This document shows, piece by piece, positions 5,765 to 12,628 of a stretch of 13,531 nt of DNA. The position numbers were made by a program, and so were the translations under genes. How positions within the stretch are numbered: the stretch's first letter is position 1; every line of letters begins with the position of its first letter. The stretch comes from Acidobacteriota bacterium (lineage in GTDB: Bacteria > Acidobacteriota > UBA6911 > RPQK01 > JADFOI01). The notes beneath the pieces were generated by a model. It searched no databases and had not been told where the DNA came from. It was given only the letters and a program-made list of their open reading frames with translations. Where the stretch lies: NCBI GenBank assembly GCA_029942065.1, contig JAPYTY010000031.1, forward strand, positions 1 to 13,531. Direction: 5' to 3'.

Positions 5765-7520
5765 GATCAGACAATTAAATCCTGTTCTTTGGTGTGGGGT
5801 GAATGTGCATCGGGACGCATATATACTCATAGCGCTGGCTGGTAGTGGACTGCTTGTCCTTTCCGGTTGTAGTTCTTGGCGTGCCGATGCTCCCCAGCTG
5901 GTCAGCAACGAGACAACCCCGCCTGTGGTTGCGCCGGTAACCGAGGTTACCTCACGGGATGAAACTCCTGATGAGGCAACCCTCCAGAATGACGATCCCA
6001 CCGATCTACTGCTTCAAAAAGCTATGGAGCGATTTGAAGAAGGAGAAGGGCTTTTTGAGGCGGGAGACTTTCAGGAAGGTCGAATCCACTTTCAAGAGGC
6101 GCTCGATAGCCTCAAGAACTCGGGGTTTCAATTCTTTTTAAATCCACATCTGGAACGAGCCTACTATGATTTGCTCGGAAACATTCAGGAGTTGGAACTC
6201 CAGGTCTGGATGGATCCATCCCGAATCCAGCCTCCGCTGGTCTCCACTCCATTGGATGAAATTGCCGATCTCAATCTTTTTGCCATTCAGGTTGATCCAC
6301 ATCTTAGAGAAAAAATTAGTCGGGATCTTCTCGATGCACGCTTCGATATTCCCGTGGTGGTGGACGACAATGTTCTCCGGATGTTGAACTACTACCAGAC
6401 CCGGGGTCGCAAGTCCATGGAAGAGGGGATAAGACGGTCAGGCAGGTACATGCCCTTGTTCCGGCAGATCTTTGAGGAAGAGGGTGTTCCCCAGAGCATG
6501 ATTTACATGGCCCATGTCGAGAGCAATTTCAAGCCCAGTGCCTATTCCCGAGCCGGAGCCAGGGGAATCTGGCAGTTCATGGTGGCAACGGGGCGAGGCT
6601 ATGGTCTGAAACGGGACTGGTGGATCGATGAGCGAGCCGACATCCCCAAATCGACCCGGGCCGCTGCCCGGCACCTCAAGGACCTCTACCAGGAGCTTTC
6701 GGATTGGAATCTGGTGATGGCGTCCTACAATGCCGGCATACGCAGAATCCTGAGAAATCAGAAGCGATACGGACCCATCGATTTCTGGACCATGGTCAAG
6801 AGAAAGTTGCTTCCCCGTGAGACCCGGAACTTCGTCCCTTCGATCCTGGCGGCGATGATTGTGTACCAGAATCCGGAACTTTATGGTTTCAATGTTAAGC
6901 CGGATGATCCAATCGAGTTTGAAACCGTGGGTGTTTCAGATCAGGTGGCACTCGAGGTCATCGGTGCTGAGATCAATGTTCCTGTGGGCGCGTTAATGGA
7001 ATTGAACCCCGAGTTGAGGAGGGGCATTACTCCTTTTGATCAGGCAGATTACGAGTTGAAGGTACCCCTGGGCAAAGGAGAGCTTTTAATCGAGCGCCTG
7101 GCAGCCCTCCCTGCCGAGAAAAAAGCGCAATTTTTGCATCACAAGGTCCGACGTGGGCAGACGCTTTCTGTTATTGCTCGACAATACTCCTCCTCGATTC
7201 AAGCCATCGCACAGGTCAATCGAATCCGGAATATCCACAGACTTCGAGAGGGTCAGGATCTCATGATTCCTCTCTCAGGTACCTTTTCGGGAGTGGGCTT
7301 CGTGCCGGCCAGTCGACAGAGGCCTGACAACTACGTGGTTCGAAGAGGAGATTCCCTTTCCAGAATCGCCTCCATGTACGGAGTGACGATCAAAGACCTT
7401 CTTCGTTGGAACAACTTGAAGGCCAGTGGGATTATCTATCCCGGCCAGACGATCCGGGTCCTGGCTCAGACTGTATCAGGCGGCCAAGGGTCGTTACGCA
7501 CGGATACTGGAGACCGTTGA
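5748..7520 (+). CDS. mltD: LysM-containing lytic murein transglycosylase, MltD-like lipoprotein
   Basis: The enzyme cleaves peptidoglycan glycan strands to anhydromuropeptides. Numbered from the ATG at 5748 (590 residues), a lipobox LVLSGC places the lipidated cysteine at 41. A short TPR-like helix pair follows near 88-120. The SLT (lysozyme-like) domain runs about 225-385 with the catalytic glutamate in AHVESNF (Glu258), then AGARGIWQFM and NLVMASYNAG, all typical of MltD. Two clear LysM repeats bind peptidoglycan (465-509 and 529-572); a weaker LysM-like segment lies at about 395-445. The given start overlaps the protease gene by 17 nt but has no Shine-Dalgarno. GTG at 5805, just after GGGGTGA, would give a normal 22-residue lipoprotein signal and may be the true start. 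The gene lies in an operon with the Ctp protease upstream and the FAH-family gene downstream (4-nt overlap). Confidence 0.93.
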   Translation: MFRDCKIRQLNPVLWCGVNVHRDAYILIALAGSGLLVLSGCSSWRADAPQLVSNETTPPVVAPVTEVTSRDETPDEATLQNDDPTDLLLQKAMERFEEGEGLFEAGDFQEGRIHFQEALDSLKNSGFQFFLNPHLERAYYDLLGNIQELELQVWMDPSRIQPPLVSTPLDEIADLNLFAIQVDPHLREKISRDLLDARFDIPVVVDDNVLRMLNYYQTRGRKSMEEGIRRSGRYMPLFRQIFEEEGVPQSMIYMAHVESNFKPSAYSRAGARGIWQFMVATGRGYGLKRDWWIDERADIPKSTRAAARHLKDLYQELSDWNLVMASYNAGIRRILRNQKRYGPIDFWTMVKRKLLPRETRNFVPSILAAMIVYQNPELYGFNVKPDDPIEFETVGVSDQVALEVIGAEINVPVGALMELNPELRRGITPFDQADYELKVPLGKGELLIERLAALPAEKKAQFLHHKVRRGQTLSVIARQYSSSIQAIAQVNRIRNIHRLREGQDLMIPLSGTFSGVGFVPASRQRPDNYVVRRGDSLSRIASMYGVTIKDLLRWNNLKASGIIYPGQTIRVLAQTVSGGQGSLRTDTGDR

Positions 7521-8419
7521 AATTTTGCAGTTTTTCCCATCGGGATCGTGCCCGATTCGGACTTGTACTCCCCGACGATTCGATCGTTGACCTGCCACAG
7601 GCGGTTCAGTCACTTCTGGGTAAACCGGATTCACTGGTCGATTCCCCGGATCTGAAGTCCTGGCTTTCCCAGGGCGCGGTGGCGATGGAATCGGCCCAGG
7701 AAATTCTGAGGCTTCTCGAAGGAGGCGCTGAAGTAGATTCCGGGGCGGTCTATGAGAAGGACCAGGTCAGGCTGCTGGCGCCCATCCCGAATCCTGGCAA
7801 GATCATTGCGATCGGACTGAACTATCGGGACCATGCAGAGGAACAAAATGTTCCTTTGCCCAAGAGTCCTCTGATTTTTGCTAAATTTCCTAGTAGTCTG
7901 ATCGGTCCCGACGATGAAATCCGATTGCCCGAAATAAGTCAGAAGGTCGATCCTGAAGCTGAACTGTGTGTGGTGATGTTAAAAAATGGGAGGGGTTTTT
8001 CCAGCGAAAGTGCGCGGGACGCTATTGCCGGATATACCGTTGGAAACGATGTTAGTGCAAGAGATTTGCAATTCTCGGACCGGCAGTGGGTTCGGGGGAA
8101 ATCCTGTGATACCTTCGCTCCTTGTGGCCCTTTTCTGGTAACGGAAGATGAGCTTGAGGATCCCCACCAGCTCGATATCGACCTGCGATTGAATGGGAAC
8201 CTTCAGCAGTCCTCCAATACCAGGAATCTGATTTTCGATTGCTATACGCTGGTGTCCTATATCTCCCAGACCATTACCCTGGAAACCGGGGATCTGATTT
8301 TCACCGGGACTCCTGACGGCGTCGGAGTGTTTCGAAATCCGCCTGTTTTTCTGAAATCGGGAGATGTCGTGGAAGTGAAGATTGAAAAGATCGGAACTCT
8401 GAGAAACCGAGTGTCTTAG
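7517..8419 (+). CDS. Fumarylacetoacetate hydrolase (FAH)-family enzyme
   Basis: The protein has 300 residues if it starts at the TTG at 7517, which overlaps the TGA of the transglycosylase gene and has GGAG 4 nt upstream; this fits translational coupling. An N-terminal small domain (about 1-88) precedes the FAH fold. Visible residues are the GLNYRDHAEE motif (His106), metal ligands in DPEAEL (Glu147, Glu149) and GNDVSARDLQ (Asp178), Lys195 in RGKSCDTFAPCGP, and TGTPDGVG (264-270). Family members cleave or isomerise acylpyruvates, decarboxylate oxaloacetate, or act in homoprotocatechuate and tyrosine breakdown. The sequence alone does not choose among these. It is a cytoplasmic enzyme in an envelope-directed operon, which is odd. 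An upstream start at 7406 would add 37 residues unlike the family and lie inside the LysM-coding region. Confidence 0.92.
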   Translation: MKFCSFSHRDRARFGLVLPDDSIVDLPQAVQSLLGKPDSLVDSPDLKSWLSQGAVAMESAQEILRLLEGGAEVDSGAVYEKDQVRLLAPIPNPGKIIAIGLNYRDHAEEQNVPLPKSPLIFAKFPSSLIGPDDEIRLPEISQKVDPEAELCVVMLKNGRGFSSESARDAIAGYTVGNDVSARDLQFSDRQWVRGKSCDTFAPCGPFLVTEDELEDPHQLDIDLRLNGNLQQSSNTRNLIFDCYTLVSYISQTITLETGDLIFTGTPDGVGVFRNPPVFLKSGDVVEVKIEKIGTLRNRVS

Positions 8420-9357
8420 CCCGTATCCCGAACGAAAGCGTAAAGATCTTTCTTTTTCTGAAATCCAAGCCGTCGATATAATTGGTGCGCGCCTTGGTTG
8501 GCCTCTGATACAGAAAGCGTGATCTGGTCGAGTCCGGATTGTCGAGCCTCCTGGAAGTATCTTTTCAGAAGTCCTGATCCGATTCCCATGCCCTGACAAT
8601 CGGATCTTACCGAGATCTGCGGAATCATGCCCGTTCTGGCTGCAATCCTCGAGGTCAACAAAACGGCACAGAGATCTCCTTCGGAATCCATGGCGACCCA
8701 GCTCGCCTCAGGACTGAAGGTGCCGCAACTGGGATGATGGACCAGGTTATGCAGAAAACGGCTGCAGCCTTCCGGGGATTGGTAATCGTAGCAAAGTAGA
8801 CGATCCGGAGAACCTTGATAGCTGTTGTAGATGATTTCAACGGCTGAACTGGAAAACCTCTTCTTCCACCTGGAGAGGCGGAATTCTTTGAGTTTATCAG
8901 TCTCGCATGGCTCATTTTTGTACTGGCCAAGACTCAGGGAGAGAAAGTGGCGTTCCATGGTCGTGAACCCACGACTCTCAAACAGGGGTGCCAAATCACA
9001 ATTGAAGGAAAACAGCTGACTCTCGACTCTTCGAATGCTGGCGCTGGAGTTCAGAGATTGAAGAATCTTGTCCAGTAGATGGGAGTAGGTTTCGGTTGTG
9101 GCGCATTCGGAGTGAACGTAGATATTTCCGATATAGGCAACCGGATGATTCACCACATAGTAGGAATACCCTGAAACCTTCCCCTGATCGGTTCGAATGG
9201 CCCAGCCTGGTAGGCTGCGAGAAGAGACATATTTTCTGATCAAGGATACGGCAGGCTGGTAGTCCCAGAAGAGTTCCTCCCGCCAGCACTGGATTTCCTG
9301 CTGAAAAACATCCTCAAGCTGCTCGGAGTCGACCTTGGCCAGTCCCACGGCATCCAT
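8416..9357 (-). CDS. Tandem-domain GNAT-family N-acetyltransferase
   Basis: The protein has 313 residues from the ATG at 9357. The C-terminal half is a clear GNAT domain: acetyl-CoA-binding motif CQGMGIGSGLL (254-264) preceded by a beta strand (PQISVRS), then motif B NQGAHQLYRRLGF (287-299). The N-terminal half has a weaker GNAT-like plan (GNIYVHSE, then PLFESRGFTTMERHFLSL), so the gene probably encodes two fused GNAT folds, the first lacking the glycine-rich loop. This arrangement resembles MshD-type enzymes, but the substrate is unknown. The ORF stays open to 9516, but that extension lies in a dispersed repeat and shows no protein-like pattern. The stop overlaps the stop of the convergent FAH-family gene by 4 nt. 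There is no Shine-Dalgarno; a -10 box lies 7 nt upstream of the ATG. Confidence 0.85.
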   Translation of the reverse strand: MDAVGLAKVDSEQLEDVFQQEIQCWREELFWDYQPAVSLIRKYVSSRSLPGWAIRTDQGKVSGYSYYVVNHPVAYIGNIYVHSECATTETYSHLLDKILQSLNSSASIRRVESQLFSFNCDLAPLFESRGFTTMERHFLSLSLGQYKNEPCETDKLKEFRLSRWKKRFSSSAVEIIYNSYQGSPDRLLCYDYQSPEGCSRFLHNLVHHPSCGTFSPEASWVAMDSEGDLCAVLLTSRIAARTGMIPQISVRSDCQGMGIGSGLLKRYFQEARQSGLDQITLSVSEANQGAHQLYRRLGFQKKKDLYAFVRDTG

Positions 9358-9364
9358 GCAATTT

Positions 9365-9370
9365 ATTGTA
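9365..9370 (-). promoter_or_regulatory. -10 box TACAAT of a probably leaderless GNAT transcript
   Basis: On the minus strand TACAAT ends 7 nt before the ATG at 9357, so transcription should begin at or beside the start codon. That explains the missing Shine-Dalgarno. The -35 area is weak and falls in the broken repeat copy at 9380-9396. Confidence 0.4.
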
Positions 9371-9379
9371 CAGCGAATA

Positions 9380-9396
9380 GCGCTGGTCTTCGACCA
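9380..9396. repeat. Broken hairpin copy of the 72-bp dispersed repeat
   Basis: GCGCTGGTC-TTC-GACCA (9380-9396) is identical to the first 17 bases of copy 1 at 3860, including the loop, and then diverges into AGGAATCC. Only the hairpin start survives. It sits in the GNAT promoter region. Downstream (9400-9475) are short words such as CCACAGACCACAGACAGG and a GGATC-GT-GATCC palindrome (9421-9432), with no gene. Confidence 0.55.
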
Positions 9397-9475
9397 AGGA
9401 ATCCACAGACCACAGACAGGGGATCGTGATCCATTTCCTCTGATATTGGGTCCAGAGGGTGGGAGACGCCTCGGA

Positions 9476-9547
9476 CGCTGGTCTCCGACCAGCGCGTTCC
9501 ACGTTCCCGTTTCCACGTTTCACGTCCCATTTTGGCACGATCCTGCA
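9476..9547. repeat. 72-bp dispersed repeat, copy 2
   Basis: Stem CGCTGGTC (9476-9483), loop TCC and GACCAGCG (9487-9494) are followed by the CACGTTCC/CACGTTTC tract and GGCACGATCCTGCA. Ungapped alignment with 3861-3932 gives the same length and about 58 of 72 matching positions. The changed loop base (TTC to TCC) and the conserved stem suggest selection on, or recent spread of, a structured element. Confidence 0.7.
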
Positions 9548-9554
9548 GCCTGTT

Positions 9555-9623
9555 GTAGGGGCGCACGGAGTGCGCCCACAGCAAGGACCGGGAAGCTAAG
9601 AAGGGCGGGCCGTGAGCCCCTAC
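9555..9623. repeat. Short MITE-like element with GTAGGGGC inverted ends
   Basis: GTAGGGGCGCACGG (from 9555) and its near inverse ending GCCCCTAC (9616-9623) share 13 of 14 end positions. Inside the left end is a perfect hairpin, GGGCGCAC-GGA-GTGCGCCC (9559-9577). The element is 69 bp and non-coding. A third GTAGGGGC end lies at 9708-9715. The form resembles the GTAGGGGCG-type dispersed repeats seen in many environmental genomes. No direct target duplication was identified. Confidence 0.5.
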
Positions 9624-9973
9624 TAGCGCCACGCTTGATCCAGTCAAAAGTGTATTTTCTGAACATCCTTTCTACAGGAAATTCTGAGTTCACTTATCCG
9701 AAGCCCTGTAGGGGCGATGTCAGACCCATTGACGGTAGGGCGCCCTCGGTGCCAAATTTTTAATCCTGGGGCTCACGCCCCAGGCTATTTCACGCACCCC
9801 TTCGGGGTTCTGGACCCCATACTACAAGGACCTTTCCTGCCCTCCCTGGAGGGAGAACCCGAATTTGTAAGGGATGTTCTGAAAACGAATACCTCAGATC
9901 GCTGATTCCGGAGGTCGAAAGCACGAATGCACGGGCGCTCGACAGCCCGGGAGGAGCAAAGCGACGAACCGGG
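9624..9973. other. Gene-free repeat-rich stretch with several hairpins
   Basis: No reading frame here looks like a protein. The stretch holds a GTAGGGGC end (9708-9715), the palindrome AGGGCGCCCT (9737-9746), and a perfect hairpin CCTGGGGC-TCAC-GCCCCAGG (9765-9784). It also holds ACCCC-TTC-GGGGT (9796-9808) and CCCTCC-CT-GGAGGG (9840-9853). The density of perfect GC-rich stems suggests stacked remnants of several dispersed elements rather than one regulatory RNA. None is followed by a clear T-run. Confidence 0.5.
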
Positions 9974-10003
9974 TTGCCACACCTTCCAGATAAGCCCTAT
10001 AAT
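9974..10003 (+). promoter_or_regulatory. Strong sigma-70-type promoter for the aminotransferase gene
   Basis: TTGCCA (9974-9979, five of six consensus bases) and a perfect TATAAT (9998-10003) are 18 bp apart. The start site would fall near 10010, leaving a leader of about 125 nt before the ATG at 10135. The leader contains a 21-codon frame (10014-10079), the stem GAGGC/GCCTC (10053-10070) and a palindromic repeat (10082-10108). Confidence 0.55.
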
Positions 10004-10013
10004 TTGCGGCGGT

Positions 10014-10079
10014 ATGAACGTCAGGAGCCAAAAACGCCAGATGAAAGTCACCGAGGCACTCCAACGCCTCTTCTACTGA
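10014..10079 (+). other. Possible 21-codon leader ORF upstream of the aminotransferase
   Basis: An ATG at 10014, just after the predicted transcription start, opens a 21-residue frame (starts MNVRSQKRQMK, ends QRLFY) closed by TGA at 10077. The small stem GAGGC (10053-10057)/GCCTC (10066-10070) falls inside its 3' part. No Shine-Dalgarno is possible if the start site prediction is right, so it would need leaderless translation. There is no run of codons for one amino acid as in classical attenuators. It could be chance. Confidence 0.2.
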
Positions 10080-10081
10080 AA

Positions 10082-10108
10082 TAGCCCGGTTTATGCATAG
10101 TACCGGCC
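10082..10108. repeat. Palindromic dispersed repeat, copy B (TAGCCCGG..ATGCAT)
   Basis: This element starts TAGCCCGG, has TATGCAT at its centre and ends in CCGGCC. It matches copy A at 956-983 at about 19 of 26 positions. Its own arms are CCGGT (10086-10090) and ACCGG (10102-10106). It lies between the aminotransferase promoter and its ribosome site, so it is probably transcribed as part of the leader. Confidence 0.5.
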
Positions 10109-10134
10109 AAAACTAGAGCTGAAGATAGGGAATT

Positions 10135-11322
10135 ATGAAGTTTGCCAAGAGATTCGACCAGATTTCCGCCTCTCCCACGATGGCGGTGATGCAGGAGGCA
10201 CAAAGACTCAAAAAACAGGGGGTTGACGTTATCGACTTGGGACCAGGTGAGCCGGACTTCGGAACACCTGATTCCATCAAGGAGGCGGGGATTGCGGCGA
10301 TCCGAGAGGACTTTACCAAGTATACGGCTGCAGCTGGTATTCAAGAGCTGCGCCAGGCAGTGGCTGATCGATACAACCTCCAGTGGGGAACAGAATTTTC
10401 GGCAGCCAATGTGGTGATTTCCTGCGGTGCCAAGCACTCCATTTACAACGTCTGCATGGCCATCTTCGAGGGAGGCGACGAGGTGCTCCTGCCGGCTCCC
10501 TACTGGGTCACTTTCCCTGAGGCCATCAAGATGACAGGGGCCTCACCACAGGAAATTGTGACGTCCGAGGAGAACGAGTTCATCCTCGGAGTCCAGGATA
10601 TCGAGGAAAGGATCGGCTCCAATACCCGAGGGCTGATTATCACGACACCGAACAATCCGACCGGGGCGGTCATACCCGGCCCCATGTTGAAGGAACTGGT
10701 GGATCTGGTTCGGAGCCGTGGAGTGTTCACGCTCTTTGACGAGTGCTATGACTTTTTTGTGTACGGCGAAAAGTCCCACGTATCGGCTGCTTCATTGGTG
10801 GGGCCTTCCGACGATTTTTTCGCCATCCTGGGATCCGTTTCCAAAACCTATTCCATGACGGGTTGGCGTATTGGCTATTGTATTGCCCATCCCGATTTGA
10901 TCAATAAGATCGCGGAGTTTCAAAGTCATCAGACCGGCAACCCTACCTCCATTTCCCAGAAAGCCGCTCTGTTTGCCATGGGAACGGGCCCTGAACTGAT
11001 CGCTGAAATGAAACAGGAGTACGAGAAAAGAAGGGACTTCGTTTTGCCTGCGCTTCAGGCGATTGATGGCATTTCCTGCGTAAGACCGGACGGCGCCTTT
11101 TACCTGTTTCCCAATGTCAGCGAGTGCATGCGGAAAACGGGTATCGGGACTTCTGAGGAGTTCGCCAAGTTCCTGATCCAGGAGGCCCGGGTGGCCACCG
11201 TGCCAGGTTCCGCCTTTGGCGGTGAAGGGTACATACGGATTTCCTATGCCACCTCCATGGAGAATCTCAAGGAGGCCATGACCCGGATTCAGCAGGCCGT
11301 CGAGACCCGAATCGGGGCGTGA
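10135..11322 (+). CDS. aspC: Class I aspartate-type aminotransferase (subgroup Ib, PLP-dependent)
   Basis: The protein has 395 residues, the usual length for subgroup Ib aspartate aminotransferases. It transfers the amino group between aspartate (or a related amino acid) and 2-oxoglutarate in the cytoplasm. Visible residues are GPGEPDFGTP (36-45), TKYTAAAG (61-68), PNNPTGAV (Asn174), FDECYD (Asp202, Tyr205), the PLP lysine in GSVSKTYSMTGWRIGY (Lys237) with Arg245, and the substrate carboxylate arginine in YIRISYAT (Arg368). AGGG lies 4 nt before the ATG. The gene is alone on this strand behind a strong promoter. Some subgroup Ib enzymes also use prephenate or aromatic substrates, so the exact specificity is open. 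It faces the secreted-protein gene downstream with only 31 bp between stops. Confidence 0.93.
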   Translation: MKFAKRFDQISASPTMAVMQEAQRLKKQGVDVIDLGPGEPDFGTPDSIKEAGIAAIREDFTKYTAAAGIQELRQAVADRYNLQWGTEFSAANVVISCGAKHSIYNVCMAIFEGGDEVLLPAPYWVTFPEAIKMTGASPQEIVTSEENEFILGVQDIEERIGSNTRGLIITTPNNPTGAVIPGPMLKELVDLVRSRGVFTLFDECYDFFVYGEKSHVSAASLVGPSDDFFAILGSVSKTYSMTGWRIGYCIAHPDLINKIAEFQSHQTGNPTSISQKAALFAMGTGPELIAEMKQEYEKRRDFVLPALQAIDGISCVRPDGAFYLFPNVSECMRKTGIGTSEEFAKFLIQEARVATVPGSAFGGEGYIRISYATSMENLKEAMTRIQQAVETRIGA

Positions 11323-11353
11323 AATCAAAAAGAATTCTCTGAGGTGAGAGGAT

Positions 11354-12607
11354 TTACTCCAACGGGGTCACTGGAAGGGTCGTAAACTCACCGGCTACGG
11401 TCCCTAGTTCCAAGGTCGCTGAAGCGACGTTTCCGCCCGTCACTTGAACCACCAGGGTACCCTGGAAATCATCCGTATTGGCGTCGGGAAACAGGACCTC
11501 ACCCAAACCCCCTATGAACTGGGCCAAATGTCCGCCTGCCGGGAAGTCTACGATCGTTGTGGTGCCATCTGGGACTGGTGTGCCCTCGGCATCCCGTAGC
11601 GTCAATTCGAGTGTGACGGCGTCCTCTTCGGTATTGTAAATGGCGATCCCTGTATTGATTCCTCCCGCTATTCTTCTTACGGGCGTGATGAATCCGCTCA
11701 GAGGCACACCTGCGCCGACCCCGGCAATGCCGACACCGGAGATGTTGAAGCGGATGACCCCTCCCAGGGTACTCTCCGAATTGACCACAGCAGAGCCGAC
11801 AGCAAGTGTTCCCTGGCCGTCGGTCGAGATCGTCACAGTGCCAAGTGGGGGGACCGAAAAGTCGACAGTTGTGGTCGTTCCTGTACCCGCGATGGCGACT
11901 GGAAAAGGCAGGCCGTCGTCATCCAGAAAATCGATTCGTCCCGTAATCGTATTGGTTGCGGAAGGGCTGGTCAGCACGATGGACGAGGTCAGTCCCGTTC
12001 CGTTTCCAAACTGGGCAAAAAAGAGTTTCTCCGTCAGTTCAGGGGGCGTCTGCTGGGGGACGGTGGCCTGTGATGTGTTGATGCGGTCTCCCGAATTACT
12101 GAAGTTCCCATTGGCGGAATTAGCAGCAACCTTGAATATTACGGAATTTTCTTGAGGATTAATCGGCGCGGTCCAGCGGAAATTAACCGTGCCCGAGTGC
12201 AAAGGAGTCGAATGACCGAGTATGTCGGTTCCATTGACAGTACGGTTCACCATGCCGTTCGTCGTTGAGGTGAGTGTTCCGGCCTGAGAATCGTCGGCAA
12301 AGACCACCGCTATCTGGACGCCGTAGACGATGCCACCCTGTATCTCAACCCCAATGTCGTAGTCGACTCCTGGCTCAAAGGCACTGGGCAATCCGGTGAA
12401 GCGGACCGATCCACCACTGATATCATCGTGACAGAATGATGCAGAACAGGGCGAACCGCTCAGCACTGAATTTTCCGGAGGAATATTGCCGCTGCTTACG
12501 GCATCGAGGGAGGCAACGAAGAGAAGAGAGAAAAAAGCTGCTGCGAAGACCAAGGTCGTGGTCTCCAGGACGAGTACTTTTTTGTAGTTGGCTCTTTGAG
12601 TTTTCAT
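11354..12607 (-). CDS. Secreted choice-of-anchor V/reeler-like protein with C-x4-C-H motif and acidobacterial-type C-terminal module
   Basis: From the ATG at 12607 the protein has 417 residues. Residues 1-39 form a signal peptide with a basic start (KTQRANYKK) and a long hydrophobic core. Next comes SGSPCSASFCH, with Cys54, Cys59 and His60: a C-x4-C-H in the place where choice-of-anchor V proteins usually have a C-x2-C-H. The reeler-like beta domain follows (about 62-180: SVRFTGLPSAFEPGVDYDI, GVQIAVVFADD). From about 195 to the end are two Ig-like halves (KLFFAQFGNGTGLTSSIVL; GGINTGIAIYNTEEDAVTLEL), a module I associate with secreted Acidobacteriota proteins. No enzyme motif is seen. A start at 12721 is possible in frame, but its 38 extra residues do not look like a signal peptide. 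The gene follows the DUF5777-type barrel gene on the same strand. Confidence 0.82.
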   Translation of the reverse strand: MKTQRANYKKVLVLETTTLVFAAAFFSLLFVASLDAVSSGNIPPENSVLSGSPCSASFCHDDISGGSVRFTGLPSAFEPGVDYDIGVEIQGGIVYGVQIAVVFADDSQAGTLTSTTNGMVNRTVNGTDILGHSTPLHSGTVNFRWTAPINPQENSVIFKVAANSANGNFSNSGDRINTSQATVPQQTPPELTEKLFFAQFGNGTGLTSSIVLTSPSATNTITGRIDFLDDDGLPFPVAIAGTGTTTTVDFSVPPLGTVTISTDGQGTLAVGSAVVNSESTLGGVIRFNISGVGIAGVGAGVPLSGFITPVRRIAGGINTGIAIYNTEEDAVTLELTLRDAEGTPVPDGTTTIVDFPAGGHLAQFIGGLGEVLFPDANTDDFQGTLVVQVTGGNVASATLELGTVAGEFTTLPVTPLE

Positions 12608-12619
12608 TGAGCGGCACAG

Positions 12620-12628
12620 CCTATACCA
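12620..12628 (-). promoter_or_regulatory. Candidate extended -10 promoter of the secreted-protein gene
   Basis: On the minus strand TGG-TATAGG fits the TGn extended -10 form with four of six -10 bases. It ends 12 nt before the ATG at 12607, leaving a leader of about 5 nt and explaining the absent Shine-Dalgarno. A 17-bp dyad GACGAA-N5-TTCGTC lies upstream at 12655-12671. Either an internal promoter or read-through from the barrel gene is possible. Confidence 0.3.

Noticed and set aside
7979..8599. 206-codon minus-strand frame
   Set aside because: Spans the ends of two well-supported genes and has no recognisable protein pattern.
9358..9516. Upstream extension of the GNAT gene to 9516
   Set aside because: The extension translates dispersed-repeat DNA and has no homology-like pattern; the ATG at 9357 has a -10 box beside it.
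9370..9550. CRISPR array, because repeats and spacings recur
   Set aside because: The repeated units are palindromes of unequal completeness with no regular spacers and no cas genes nearby.
9335..10051. Frames of 60-140 codons in the repeat-rich gap
   Set aside because: They read through hairpins and dispersed repeats; the translations are Arg/Pro-rich and typical of repeat artefacts.
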